Shown: positions 1-7,326, numbered from the stretch's first letter. The stretch: 33,397 nucleotides of DNA from JBGPGW01 sp041484095 (GCA_041484095.1 JBGPGW010000004.1:1-33397); one strand, 5' to 3'. Notes: a model not told the origin generated them from the letters alone. Program-made: numbers and translations.

Positions 1-2
1 CT

Positions 3-86
3 CCCGCCTCGGCGGCTCTTGCGAACCCGGAGGTCGCACCGCTCTCATCCGCATGGACGCATCGGTCCACAACACAGGTATCATAA
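3..86 (+). CDS. Possible 3' end of a gene entering from the left (partial)
   Basis: The frame starting at base 3 is open from the window edge to a TAA at 84-86 and encodes about 27 residues rich in Ala, Ser and Thr. Codon use is GC-rich at third positions, as in its neighbours. A second frame is open to a TGA at 95-97, so the choice is uncertain. No family can be named from so short a tail. Confidence 0.2.
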   Translation, partial: PASAALANPEVAPLSSAWTHRSTTQVS

Positions 87-201
87 TCATACGATGATTC
101 CATTGCTAGACACATTTTCATGTGATAGACAGAAAAACAGCGTCGGAGGGGGCGCGGCGCGGCTCAAAACAGCCCGGAACGGGTGTTGGAAAGATGAGGC
201 C

Positions 202-435
202 GTGACCACGGATTTTCCCATTGGTTGCCGCGTCTATGTCTTCGGACTGGCGCGCCTGGGTACGGTTGCCGGCGCGATCATGCCTGTCGCCGGCGCGGAC
301 GGCTATGCCGTCGATCTCGATCCCATGGATGGCATGGGCGGCACAGTCGGCTGCCCAGGCGAACATCTCTTGCCCCTGTCGGCGGCGGCGGCAAGGCCAG
401 TATGCGACTTTTGCCTCGAAGGGGCGAGCGCATGA
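202..435 (+). CDS. Small phage-associated-looking protein with SH3/KOW-like sequence
   Basis: This encodes 77 residues from a GTG at 202, with a weak purine-rich stretch just upstream. An in-frame ATG at 94 would add a poorly coding leader, so the GTG is preferred. The core reads as short beta-strands: a hydrophobic 'RVYVFGLARLGTV' segment, then 'YAVDLD', then 'CPGEHLLPL'. That resembles the small SH3/KOW-like proteins found next to phage head genes. Two cysteines occur as CDFC near the C-terminus. The stop overlaps the ATG of the next tiny ORF (ATGA at 432-435), which suggests translational coupling. It is first in a rightward run of phage-like genes. The coding call is fairly secure from codon use; the function is unknown. 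Confidence 0.5.
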   Translation: MTTDFPIGCRVYVFGLARLGTVAGAIMPVAGADGYAVDLDPMDGMGGTVGCPGEHLLPLSAAAARPVCDFCLEGASA

Positions 436-578
436 GCGATGCAGCGGTGGCGGGTTCAGTCGCACGGTCAGAACAAGTCTCGACGAGACGTTTAAGCCGT
501 GAGGCCGCATGCCTTGGCAACGAATTGACACGACTTAAAAGGAGAGCGCATGAACGAGACAGACAGTCTTACACCTGA
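432..578 (+). CDS. Tiny ORF coupled to both neighbours, 48 aa
   Basis: An ATG at 432 overlaps the upstream stop by four bases (ATGA). The frame runs 48 codons to 578 and ends 29 bases inside the next gene, which starts at 550. The product is charged and helix-prone, with many Arg, Ser and Glu and no Cys-rich or membrane segment. I do not recognise it. The ATGA junction is typical of real coupled phage genes. However, the overlap with the strong ribosome-binding site and start of the next gene means it could be chance. Confidence 0.35.
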   Translation: MSDAAVAGSVARSEQVSTRRLSREAACLGNELTRLKRRAHERDRQSYT

Positions 579-1170
579 AAGTGCAGAAGTGGAGTTGGCG
601 AAACTCCACGGAGATAGCCGCACGTTCAATGTCCTCAACGATAAGAGCCATCCCGAATATCAAGTACTGGTCGCGCGTCGTGACGCCTTGGCCAGAGCCG
701 CCTATCCCGGCGAAGCGTCGCCCGATACGGTCGTGGATGCGGCACGCGAGGCGCTCGCTCCGCCCGTCTCGTCCGAAGATTATCCCATCGAGATCGGCAC
801 GCTGCCGCGGGAGTATGCTGGCACCGATGATCAGGCCACTGCGGCCGGCCTTGCGCGTGTCCGGGAGTGGTTTCACGCCGCCGGTATGAGCCAGGGCGAG
901 GCCAGAAACGTCATCGCGCGCTTCGCCGAAATTGGCTGCGATCCGCGTCGTAACGATTCTGCGACCGATTCCGCGCGCGAGGCCAAATGTGTGGAAAGTC
1001 TGCGCGCGCTGTGGGGGCCTACATATGAGCGGGAACTGGCAGCCGCGAGGCGGGCCGTAACGCGCCTCGGGGGAGCGCAATTGGCCCGCGTCCTCGAAAT
1101 AACGCGGTTGGGCAATGACCCCTGGGTGGTTCGCTCCCTCGCGGACGCCTCCAAACGCAACCGTTGGTGA
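550..1170 (+). CDS. Phage scaffold/head-assembly-like protein
   Basis: This encodes 206 residues from an ATG with a good ribosome-binding site (GGAGAG at 541-546). The N-terminal third has a pattern seen in small alphaproteobacterial phage proteins: a helix, then 'DKSHPEYQ', then a helix ending 'AAYPGE'. The C-terminal half has a 'LRALWGPTYERELAAARRAV' helix followed by 'LGNDPWVVRSLAD', which resembles the tail of podovirus-type capsid scaffold proteins. The protein is acidic, largely helical, without membrane segments or signal peptide, as expected for a scaffold. The next gene starts at its stop (GTGA). No capsid gene follows, which is unusual for an intact head module. Family resemblance is by eye only; the coding call is solid. 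Confidence 0.6.
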   Translation: MNETDSLTPESAEVELAKLHGDSRTFNVLNDKSHPEYQVLVARRDALARAAYPGEASPDTVVDAAREALAPPVSSEDYPIEIGTLPREYAGTDDQATAAGLARVREWFHAAGMSQGEARNVIARFAEIGCDPRRNDSATDSAREAKCVESLRALWGPTYERELAAARRAVTRLGGAQLARVLEITRLGNDPWVVRSLADASKRNRW

Positions 1171-1838
1171 ATGCGATGTCGAACGTTCTCATGAATGTGA
1201 TCAGCGCGGTCCGCGATCCCGAACATTGGCGCAACCTAATGGCCGATCTTGACAATCGCATCGCCGGCGCCCAGGTGCGTGTGGACGCGAATGAGGTCGA
1301 GCGCGGCCGGGTCGCCCTCGCCGCCCTCGGCGGAGACGCGAAGGCCCAGCGCGCATTGGATCGGCTCAATACCGACCGTCATGGTCTCGATCTCGAACTT
1401 GCCAATCTCACGCGGGCACGTGTCGAGGCTGAACGTCAGCTCACCGAGGCTGTGGCGCGCGAGGGAGCGGACGCGCTTTGGCGCGAGCGTGCAGCCCAAC
1501 GCCGCGACCTGAAGGAACGGGCTCGCGTCGCGCGCGAGATCGAGGGCCGTCTTCGTATGCTCGCCGAGGATCTGGGGCGCGCCGGCATGCTCGCCGAGCG
1601 AATTCATAGTCGCCATAGGGCGCTCGGCGGGTCGCGCATCCTCGTCGATCCGCTCGCTCCGGAAGCCGTCGCGAGCCGGCTCGGCGAATTTCTCCAAGGG
1701 CTCGGCGTGCCGCAGGGCACGCTTGGCGCCGAGGGCTCAGCGTTGCGGAGTCCGCCGGGATCCTACGCCGAAATGGAGACTGCCGCGCAAAGCCTCTACG
1801 ACCCGGACCGAGTCGATCACAGCGAGGGATCGCCGTGA
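1167..1838 (+). CDS. Coiled-coil protein in the phage-like block, unknown function
   Basis: This encodes about 223 residues. The GTG at 1167 overlaps the upstream TGA as GTGA, so it is the likely start; a TTG at 1164 and ATG at 1176 are in-frame alternatives. Residues from about 25 to 150 form a long Arg/Glu/Ala/Leu-rich heptad region, almost free of Gly and Pro, consistent with a coiled coil. The last 60 residues are Gly/Pro/Ser-rich and probably disordered. There is no signal peptide, membrane span or catalytic motif. A structural, tail-length or adaptor role in a phage particle would fit but cannot be shown. The next gene is 137 bases further on and has its own ribosome-binding site. Confidence 0.5.
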   Translation: MNAMSNVLMNVISAVRDPEHWRNLMADLDNRIAGAQVRVDANEVERGRVALAALGGDAKAQRALDRLNTDRHGLDLELANLTRARVEAERQLTEAVAREGADALWRERAAQRRDLKERARVAREIEGRLRMLAEDLGRAGMLAERIHSRHRALGGSRILVDPLAPEAVASRLGEFLQGLGVPQGTLGAEGSALRSPPGSYAEMETAAQSLYDPDRVDHSEGSP

Positions 1839-1975
1839 AACCAGGGGGAACACGAATTCCTGACGGATAGAGTTCTGTTTTGGGGTGATCGAGTCGTTTT
1901 CGCTCGCGCAGCACGCTCGAGCGCGGTGGGGCGCGTTGTTGCTGTAGACGAATCAACACGCGAAGGAGAAAGACG

Positions 1976-2581
1976 ATGGCGCGACGTGGACGGAAAAGGA
2001 AAGCAGGGAAAAGAGAAGGCAACGGACAAATACTGCGGAAGGTGGCGAAGCCCGACCTCGGCACACCAGAAATTCTCGCACGTCGGCTGACGGTGTGCCG
2101 CGATACGCGCTACTCGCCGGATTGGCCGCTTCAGGTGTTGCTCGCACGTGACCTCATTTCCGTGGAAGAGCACGATGCCGGCATGCGGTTCGCCGGGCTC
2201 TATTATGCGCTTTATGGCCCGCCTTTCGGCCGCGCGCTCGACTACGACCGCCTTATCTCCGGGTTCGACCGCGACGACATGCGCACCTACGGTGCGCCGG
2301 TTGGCGATGCCGCGCGCAGGCTATGGCAGGAGCGGCAATATCGCCTCGCCAGTGAGACGCTCGATCGCGTGAGCGCCAGGGCCGTCGTGATTGCGATGGC
2401 CGTCTATCTCGACCCGGGCTGGCTCGTGCGTGATCTCGCGAAGGGTGCTCCATGGCGGGGGCGGCATGAGCGGCACCTGCTGCGGCTTCGCGGCGGCCTC
2501 GCCGCGCTCGCCGATCTGCCGCCCGCGCGTATTTCGGAAGGGGAGGCCGAAGCGGCCCGTATGGAAGTCGCTGCGGCATAG
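1976..2581 (+). CDS. Basic N-terminus protein, conserved phage-like hypothetical
   Basis: This encodes 201 residues from an ATG preceded by AAGGAG (about 1963-1968). The first 22 residues are very basic (Arg/Lys/Gly-rich). A middle part follows with 'LLARDLISVEEHDAGMRFAG', a pattern found in alphaproteobacterial phage hypotheticals that have a Lys/Arg head and a 'lhargllse-e..aG..fa.l' core. The rest is helical with many Arg and Asp. The basic head suggests nucleic-acid contact, which is inference. A strong terminator at 2602-2636 closes the block directly after it, so it is probably the last gene of the transcript. No enzyme motif was seen. Confidence 0.5.
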   Translation: MARRGRKRKAGKREGNGQILRKVAKPDLGTPEILARRLTVCRDTRYSPDWPLQVLLARDLISVEEHDAGMRFAGLYYALYGPPFGRALDYDRLISGFDRDDMRTYGAPVGDAARRLWQERQYRLASETLDRVSARAVVIAMAVYLDPGWLVRDLAKGAPWRGRHERHLLRLRGGLAALADLPPARISEGEAEAARMEVAAA

Positions 2582-2601
2582 CGCCGTTCATATGAGTAAT
2601 G

Positions 2602-2636
2602 GCAGCGCGGCCTCCCGGCCGCGCTGCTCTTTCCCC
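2602..2636 (+). terminator. Intrinsic terminator ending the phage-like block
   Basis: A perfect 11-bp stem (GCAGCGCGGCC at 2602-2612, complement at 2617-2627) encloses a TCCC loop. It is followed at once by the T/C-rich tail TCTTTCCCC. It lies 21 bases after the last phage-like stop codon and before the unrelated metabolic genes. Confidence 0.75.
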
Positions 2637-2729
2637 TGCATTTTGGCCTCTGCCTTGCGCCTAAGCGGCCATTGACGGCGCGGTGGGGTGCGGCGAAGCT
2701 CTGGCGGTCTTTGGTTTCTCGCGGTCGCC

Positions 2730-3551
2730 ATGACCATCAGCGGTGCCTCCTCGATCTTTCTCATGCTGGCCGATCCAATCGCGCAAGTGCGTTCGCCCGT
2801 TCTGTTCAACGAGATGTTTTTCCACGAGGGAATCGACGCGATCATGGTGCCGCTCAACGTCGCGGCCGACGGCATCGAGGCGTTCTGGCCGACCTTATGC
2901 CACCTGAAGAACGTGAAAGGGCTCATCGTCAGCGTGCCCTTCAAGGTGGCGGCCTGCCGATTGTCGGACCGTGTCGGCCCGCGTGCGGCGCGCATCGGAA
3001 CGGCGAACGCCGTCCGGCGTAATCCAGACGGCAAGTTTTTCGCCGAGAATTTTGACGGCATGGGCTTCATCGAGGCGTTGAGGCGCGGCGGATACACGAT
3101 TGCGGGACGGCGCGCCCTCTTGGTCGGGGCCGGTGGGGCGGGCTCGGCGATCGCGTTTTCCCTGGCCGAGGAGGGTGCGGACAACCTCACCATCGCCGAT
3201 ATCGATCCGGCACGCGCGACGACGCTTGCCGGATCCGTCAGCCGCGCGTTCCCGCGCTGCCGCGTCGCGGCTGGGGTCGCCGACCCGGCCGGACACGACC
3301 TCATCGTGAATGCGACGCCGCTCGGCATGCGGGCGGATGATCCCTTGCCGCTCCTTGCCGCGCATCTGCTGCCGACGATGACGGTCATGGATATCGTCAT
3401 GAAACCGCGCGAAACGCCGCTGCTGAAGCATGCCTTTGCGGCTGGTTGTCGCATTCAATACGGGGCAGAGATGACCGATTCCCAAATGGCGCTTTGGATG
3501 GAATTCTTCCGAATCGGCGAACTGCCGCGCCTACCATCAACGAGCACGTGA
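2730..3551 (+). CDS. Shikimate dehydrogenase-like oxidoreductase, divergent paralogue
   Basis: This encodes 273 residues from the ATG at 2730; an earlier in-frame start would only add an unconserved leader. The AroE fold is clear. It has 'VPFK' with the catalytic-type Lys72, 'GTANAV' around residues 90-95, 'NFDGMGF' with Asp109, a Rossmann 'GAGGAG' at 133-138, 'NATPLGM', and the C-terminal 'GAEM' region. Two substrate-binding features differ from true AroE. The SxSP motif is 'QVRSP', losing the first Ser, and the NVTxPxK motif is 'IVSVPFK', losing the Asn. Those residues normally help hold shikimate, so the substrate may not be shikimate. The SDR gene follows after 10 bases, so the pair is probably one operon with linked substrates. 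Oxidoreductase fold is near certain; the reaction is unknown. Confidence 0.8.
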   Translation: MTISGASSIFLMLADPIAQVRSPVLFNEMFFHEGIDAIMVPLNVAADGIEAFWPTLCHLKNVKGLIVSVPFKVAACRLSDRVGPRAARIGTANAVRRNPDGKFFAENFDGMGFIEALRRGGYTIAGRRALLVGAGGAGSAIAFSLAEEGADNLTIADIDPARATTLAGSVSRAFPRCRVAAGVADPAGHDLIVNATPLGMRADDPLPLLAAHLLPTMTVMDIVMKPRETPLLKHAFAAGCRIQYGAEMTDSQMALWMEFFRIGELPRLPSTST

Positions 3552-3561
3552 GGGGATTCCC

Positions 3562-4362
3562 ATGACAGAAGACAAGCGAGCCGTCGTCGTCATCGGCGGG
3601 ACCAGCGGCATCGGCAAGGCGATCGCGCTCCGTTTTCTCAAAGCCGGCTGCCGAGTCGTCGTCTCGGGCCGCGATGCCGGCCGCGGCGAGGCGGTGGCGC
3701 GCGAGAGCGCGGTGCTGGGCGGGGAGGGTGTATTCAGGCAGGTGGATTTGGCCGACGCGGCCTCGGTCCATGCGCTTGCCCGCTGGTCGACTGAACGCTT
3801 CGGTACGCCGGAGGTGTTCGTCAATTCGGGCGGGCTCCTCCAGAACGGCACGGCCGTGCTCGACATGCCGCTCGAGGAAAACGACCGCATCTGGCAGGTG
3901 AATTATCGGGGCGCGCTCATCGCGTGCCAGGCATTCGGGGCGGCGATGAAGGCCGCGGGGCGGGGCGCCATCCTCAACATCGCCTCGATCGCGTCCTTCG
4001 CACCGTTGTCGCTTCCGGCCTATACGCCGGGCAAAGCGGCGATGCGATCCTTGACCGAAATTCTCGCGGCCGAGCTCGGCCCCCATGGCGTGCGCGTGAA
4101 CGGCGTCGCGCCCGGCTTCACGCTATCCGATGGGCTCAGGGAGCGCATCGCCAAGGGTTTGCGCAATCCAGATGCGATCAAGGCGACGACCGCGCTTCGC
4201 GACTTTGTATTGCCGGAGCAGATCGCGGAGGCCGCGTATTTCCTTTGCTCGGACTCGGCCGGCGCGATCACGGGCGTCACCCTGCCGGTCGATTGCGGCT
4301 GGTTGGTCCAGGCGCCTTATATGAGCTACATGGCGGGCAACCCGATCCGGCCACGCAGTTAG
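3562..4362 (+). CDS. SDR family NAD(P)-dependent oxidoreductase
   Basis: This encodes 266 residues from the ATG at 3562, preceded by GAGGGG. Classical short-chain dehydrogenase features are present. The cofactor loop 'GGTSGIG' is at about 12-18, Asn114 sits in 'QVNYRG', Ser142 in 'NIASIAS', and Tyr154/Lys158 in 'YTPGK'. The usual NAG motif reads NSGG. The C-terminal 'GAITGVTLPVDCGW' matches the family's end. It is co-transcribed with the AroE-like gene, so both may act on a cyclic hydroxy-acid or keto-acid intermediate; this is inference. It probably uses NADP or NAD in the cytoplasm. FabG-like fatty acid synthesis is less likely because no other fab gene is near. Confidence 0.88.
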   Translation: MTEDKRAVVVIGGTSGIGKAIALRFLKAGCRVVVSGRDAGRGEAVARESAVLGGEGVFRQVDLADAASVHALARWSTERFGTPEVFVNSGGLLQNGTAVLDMPLEENDRIWQVNYRGALIACQAFGAAMKAAGRGAILNIASIASFAPLSLPAYTPGKAAMRSLTEILAAELGPHGVRVNGVAPGFTLSDGLRERIAKGLRNPDAIKATTALRDFVLPEQIAEAAYFLCSDSAGAITGVTLPVDCGWLVQAPYMSYMAGNPIRPRS

Positions 4363-4394
4363 AGCACCGATTCTAGGGCCGCCGGGGCGGGGGC

Positions 4395-4601
4395 TCAGGG
4401 AGGCAGGGGCTTGTAGGTGCGGGTCGGCCGCTCGCGTCGCGGCACGGGGCGCTCCTGGACGAGCACCGGGCGCAATTCATTCGTCGCCACCGTGACGCGA
4501 ACAAGCGCAAGCGCCCCGGAGGGCGGCGTATCGTCGGCGAAAAAGGCCAAAAGGCCTGTCGCCACCGCGGCGGCGAGCCAACGCCTCGATCGGCGCAACA
4601 T
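4395..4601 (-). CDS. Small membrane-anchored or exported Pro/Arg-rich protein, 68 aa
   Basis: The ATG at 4601 (minus strand) has an excellent AAGGAG ribosome-binding site four bases upstream, which sets the start. The first residues are basic (MLRRSRR), followed by a hydrophobic Ala/Leu stretch (about 8-22) that could be a signal or single membrane anchor. The tail is rich in Pro, Arg and Val and ends in 'TYKPLPP'. It stands alone and diverges from the flavin monooxygenase at 4890. I do not recognise the family. The ribosome-binding site and signal-like start support a real small gene. Confidence 0.55.
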   Translation of the reverse strand: MLRRSRRWLAAAVATGLLAFFADDTPPSGALALVRVTVATNELRPVLVQERPVPRRERPTRTYKPLPP

Positions 4602-4815
4602 GCTTCTCCTTCGGTCGGGGTGTGAGCCCATTAATACCTAAGCACGGTTCTTTGTCCCGTGTCCGCACCATGAATTTTGTTTAATGCGGTGGCCGATGCA
4701 AGAGGGGGCCGGGGCCACCGACGCCCCGGGATCGCTCGCAAGGATCCGTCCGGAGTCTGGCGGTTCGTGCAAACGAGTCGCAAGACCGCGGGCGATCATG
4801 CCGTTCCATCTGCCC

Positions 4816-4830
4816 ATGCAATTTTTGCAT
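4816..4830. promoter_or_regulatory. Palindrome ATGCAA-TTT-TTGCAT upstream of the flavin monooxygenase
   Basis: Perfect 6-bp arms are separated by TTT, ending 59 bases before the ATG at 4890. It has the size and symmetry of a dimeric-regulator operator. No regulator gene is adjacent, so the binding protein is unknown. Confidence 0.3.
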
Positions 4831-4889
4831 CGATTTCTGAAGGCGACCCGCTAAGGTTGGCGCCCCAACGTCCCGGAAGGATTCGTTCC

Positions 4890-5951
4890 ATGAAATTCGG
4901 CTACCTCACCCAGCTGCAGGCGCCGCGGCCGTGGCCCAAGGATGTCGACTACAAGGTGCACTGGGAAGCGCTCGAACAGGGGGTCTTGGCCGAGGCGTGC
5001 GGGTTCGATTACTTCTGGGCCACGGAGCACCATTTCTACGAGGAGATCGCGCATATATCGGCGCCGGAGATCCTCCTGACGGCCCTCGCCATGCGCACGA
5101 GCCGCATAAGGATCGGCCACGCGGTCGTCGTCCTGTCCTGCAACGACCCGATCCGCGTGGCCGAGCGGGCCGCGACGCTCGACATTTTCTCGAACGGCCG
5201 CCTGGAACTCGGCACGGGGCGCGGTGCTGCGGCCTATCACACCGAGGCCTTCGGCATGACCTCTGCCCAAGCCCTCGAGTCCTGGCCGGAGGCCATGGAA
5301 GTGGTCTGTTCGCTGTTCAAGCACGACAAGTTTCCGGGCTATGAGGGAAAGTATTACAAATACCCCGCGCGCCATCTCGTGCCGAAGCCCGTGCAGAAGC
5401 CGCACCCGCCGCTGTGGTGCTCGGCCTCGAGCCCCGCGACCTTCACGAAGGCGGCGGAGAAGGGGCTCGGCGCACTCGGCTTCGTGAATGCACCGCCTGA
5501 GACGCTCCAGCCGGCGATCGACGCCTACAGACAGACACAGGCGACGGCCGACCCCAAGAATTTCTTTGGTGCGTATCCCAACTTCCAGATCGCCGGCGTC
5601 GTCCACGCCTTCTGCGATCCCGACGACGCGTATGCGGCGTCGGTCGGCGGGGCCGCCACGCGCTGGTACTTCGGCGACAATGACACGCCGATCAATGCGA
5701 TCCGTTTCGCCGAGCAATTCGACAAGACGAAATTCGCGAAGGCGGCGACCTATACCGACGACCAATTGCGCGAAAACGCGATGATGGCCGCGGGCGATCC
5801 CGATTCCTGCTGTCGCACGATCGAACGGTGGCAGAAGGCGGGGGTCGATCAGCTCATGCTGATCATGCAGGCGGGCAAGACGACGCACGATCAGGTCAAG
5901 CGGTCGATGGAGCTGTTCGGCGAGAAGGTCCTGCCGCGATTCAAGAGCTGA
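4890..5951 (+). CDS. LLM-class flavin-dependent monooxygenase (luciferase-like)
   Basis: This encodes 353 residues from the ATG at 4890, which has GGAAGG upstream; the longer in-frame extension to 4677 lacks coding character. The sequence has the bacterial luciferase-like TIM-barrel pattern. It begins with an 'MKFGYLTQ' first strand. It continues with 'YFWATEHHFYE', 'SRIRIGHAVVVL', 'DPIRVAERAATLDIFSNGRLELGTGRG', 'VPKPVQKPHPPLW', and a C-terminal 'GDPDSCCRTIERWQKAGVDQLML'. Such enzymes use FMNH2 and oxygen to oxidise aldehydes, sulfonates, nitriloacetate-type compounds or cyclic ketones. The substrate cannot be told here. A separate flavin reductase would be needed and none is nearby. Confidence 0.88.
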   Translation: MKFGYLTQLQAPRPWPKDVDYKVHWEALEQGVLAEACGFDYFWATEHHFYEEIAHISAPEILLTALAMRTSRIRIGHAVVVLSCNDPIRVAERAATLDIFSNGRLELGTGRGAAAYHTEAFGMTSAQALESWPEAMEVVCSLFKHDKFPGYEGKYYKYPARHLVPKPVQKPHPPLWCSASSPATFTKAAEKGLGALGFVNAPPETLQPAIDAYRQTQATADPKNFFGAYPNFQIAGVVHAFCDPDDAYAASVGGAATRWYFGDNDTPINAIRFAEQFDKTKFAKAATYTDDQLRENAMMAAGDPDSCCRTIERWQKAGVDQLMLIMQAGKTTHDQVKRSMELFGEKVLPRFKS

Positions 5952-6010
5952 CGGGGCCGGCCTAGGCCTTTCGGGAAATCCAGTTCTTCCCTAGGGGCGG
6001 GCGCGGCAAC

Positions 6011-6044
6011 GATCCGATGGGCGCCGCGTGGCGCTCATAGGATC
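6011..6044. terminator. Long imperfect hairpin between convergent genes
   Basis: A 15-bp stem with one mismatch and one G-T pair (arms 6011-6025 and 6030-6044) encloses a GCGT loop. It overlaps the stop of the GDT1-like gene (6035-6037) and follows the flavin monooxygenase by 60 bases. The plus-strand tail is GGGATTTG, so the T-run is weak. It may act as a bidirectional terminator or RNA-end stabiliser. Confidence 0.4.
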
Positions 6045-6601
6045 GGGATTTGTGCGAGCGTCGCGATGCCGAGGGCGGCGAAGATCGCCGCGGCGGCCAT
6101 TCGAATGGCGCGGAGCGGCAGGCGCTCGGCGAAGGCCGAGCCGAAGACGATGACCGGAACGTTGGCGGCCATCATGCCGAGCGTGGTGCCGAGCACCACG
6201 AGAGCGAGATCATCGAAGCGGGCGGCGAGCGCCATGGTCGCAATCTGCGTCTTGTCGCCGATCTCGGCGAGAAAGAAGGCGATCAGCGCGGTCGCGAAAG
6301 CACCGCGACCGCCGAGGCGGTCGGCATCGCGCTCGAGCGAATCGGGGATGAGTGTCCATGCCGCGACCGCAATGAGGCCGATGCCGAGCACGAGGCGAAG
6401 CACGAACGGGGACAGGAGGTCGGCGATCCAAACCCCCACGAGTCCTGCAAGCGTGTGATTGGCCAAGGTGGCGAGCAGCACGCCCGCGAGAATCGGGAGC
6501 GGCCGGCGGTAGCGTGCCGCAAGCATGAGCGAGAGAAGCTGGGTGCGATCGCCGATCTCGGCGACGGCCACGCTCGCGGCGGAGACGAGGAAGGCGTCCA
6601 T
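6035..6601 (-). CDS. GDT1/UPF0016 family cation transporter (probable Mn2+ exporter)
   Basis: This encodes 188 residues from the ATG at 6601. The protein is a tandem duplication of a three-helix unit. Each half carries the family signature: 'EIGDRTQLLSLMLAARY' near the N-terminus and 'EIGDKTQIATMALAARF' at about residue 110. The acidic residues of the two E-x-G-D motifs line the cation path in TMEM165/GDT1 relatives, which export manganese or exchange Ca2+/Mn2+ for protons. About six membrane segments are evident and length is normal for the family. I checked the upstream region for a yybP-ykoY manganese riboswitch core and did not find one. It appears to be a single-gene unit. Confidence 0.88.
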   Translation of the reverse strand: MDAFLVSAASVAVAEIGDRTQLLSLMLAARYRRPLPILAGVLLATLANHTLAGLVGVWIADLLSPFVLRLVLGIGLIAVAAWTLIPDSLERDADRLGGRGAFATALIAFFLAEIGDKTQIATMALAARFDDLALVVLGTTLGMMAANVPVIVFGSAFAERLPLRAIRMAAAAIFAALGIATLAQIPIL

Positions 6602-6841
6602 GACAATTACCCAATGGGAAACGGGACGCGCCTCGCGCCCCAGAGTGGCGGCACGCTTCTATAGCGAGCGTTCTGTCTTGGCGCCAGCATCGTTGCATGG
6701 GCAGGATCGGAATTCTTGCGAGGGCCCTGGCCGGTGGCGTTTCTTCACGAGCGATATCGGGAGCCGTCTGGGATGACTGTCTCATCGAGAGGCGGGTGAT
6801 CGGGGTGAAAGCGCGGGCGTGCCGATTTTTGCGCGCAGGCA

Positions 6842-6870
6842 TTGACAGTCAGCCCTATCTCATTTATGTG
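6842..6870 (+). promoter_or_regulatory. Candidate promoter, TTGACA -35 with 17-bp spacing
   Basis: TTGACA at 6842-6847 matches the sigma-70 -35 consensus exactly. After 17 bases comes TATGTG (6865-6870), a partial -10. Transcription would start near 6877 and run into the hairpin at 6892 and the lipoprotein gene at 7091. The surrounding 40 bases are AT-richer than the neighbourhood. Confidence 0.4.
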
Positions 6871-6891
6871 TGAAATACAGTATGGGGTGTC

Positions 6892-6931
6892 GCGCCCGCC
6901 GGAGTCCCTCCGGCGGGCGCTCGCGTTTTCC
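6892..6931 (+). terminator. Strong hairpin with short T-run (terminator, attenuator or small-RNA end)
   Basis: A perfect 13-bp GC-rich stem (6892-6904 with 6908-6920) has a three-base TCC loop and is followed by TCGCGTTTTC. The T-run starts five bases after the stem, which is later than ideal. It lies about 15 bases after the predicted start of transcription from the promoter at 6842, so it could attenuate the downstream lipoprotein gene or end a very short RNA. Confidence 0.45.
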
Positions 6932-7090
6932 GGCAGGCTGTCGCGGGCGTCCCGGCCCTGATCCCTGACTTTCTCCGCCAGGCCGGGCTGCCCGTTGCAC
7001 CCGGCCGCCGCGCCGACACTCCGCTCTCCCAAACAATCGAAACCCGGCGCTCCGCATCGGCGGGGCGCATCGCGCTGATGGAGCGATTCC

Positions 7091-7309
7091 ATGCGAAGAA
7101 TTCGAAAGCTCCTGCCGATCCTCCTTCTGTCATTGAGTGGCTGCGCCGCGGCGGTCGCGACAGTTAGACCGCCCGCCTGTCCCGAAGCGGGAGCCGAAGT
7201 CGTCGACGAACTCAGCCAGCTGAGCACGGTCGGCTACCCAGCGCTTTGGGCCTATTTGGGGCGACTGAAACAACATTGCGACGCCATTGACCGCCTTCGA
7301 CGTGGCTGA
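7091..7309 (+). CDS. Small lipoprotein, phage Rz1/lysis-accessory-like
   Basis: This encodes 72 residues from an ATG preceded by TGGAG. The N-terminus is a lipoprotein signal: basic MRRIRK, a Leu-rich core, then the lipobox 'LSGC' with the lipidated Cys at residue 18. The mature part has two further Cys residues, and ends 'LKQHCDAIDRLRRG'. Short lipoproteins with this layout are common in alphaproteobacterial phage lysis cassettes as outer-membrane spanin subunits. No endolysin or holin is seen beside it. It converges on the phage-type repressor gene at 7362, so a prophage origin is plausible. A housekeeping small lipoprotein is the alternative. Confidence 0.6.
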   Translation: MRRIRKLLPILLLSLSGCAAAVATVRPPACPEAGAEVVDELSQLSTVGYPALWAYLGRLKQHCDAIDRLRRG

Positions 7310-7326
7310 AGGCGCCTCCACGCGAT

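Larger units (their letters stand above)
6602..7090. other. 489-bp gap without an assigned gene
   Basis: The first 240 bases are the leader region of the GDT1-like gene, with no recognised motif. From 6842 onward it holds a consensus -35 element, a 13-bp-stem hairpin at 6892-6920 and a frame (6874-7164) that is open for 97 codons but has no ATG, GTG or TTG near its beginning. That frame overlaps the lipoprotein gene in another phase. Confidence 0.5.

Noticed and set aside
4677..4889. N-terminal extension of the flavin monooxygenase
   Set aside because: The extension lacks coding character; the ATG at 4890 begins the typical first strand of the family and has GGAAGG upstream.
6602..6780. Manganese (yybP-ykoY) riboswitch upstream of the GDT1-like gene
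   Set aside because: I looked for the conserved core on the minus strand and did not find it.
6745..7227. Minus-strand frame of 160 codons across the promoter and lipoprotein region
   Set aside because: It has shadow-like composition (Arg/Ala/Gly/Ser), no ribosome-binding site and no domain pattern; it mirrors the GC-rich opposite strand.
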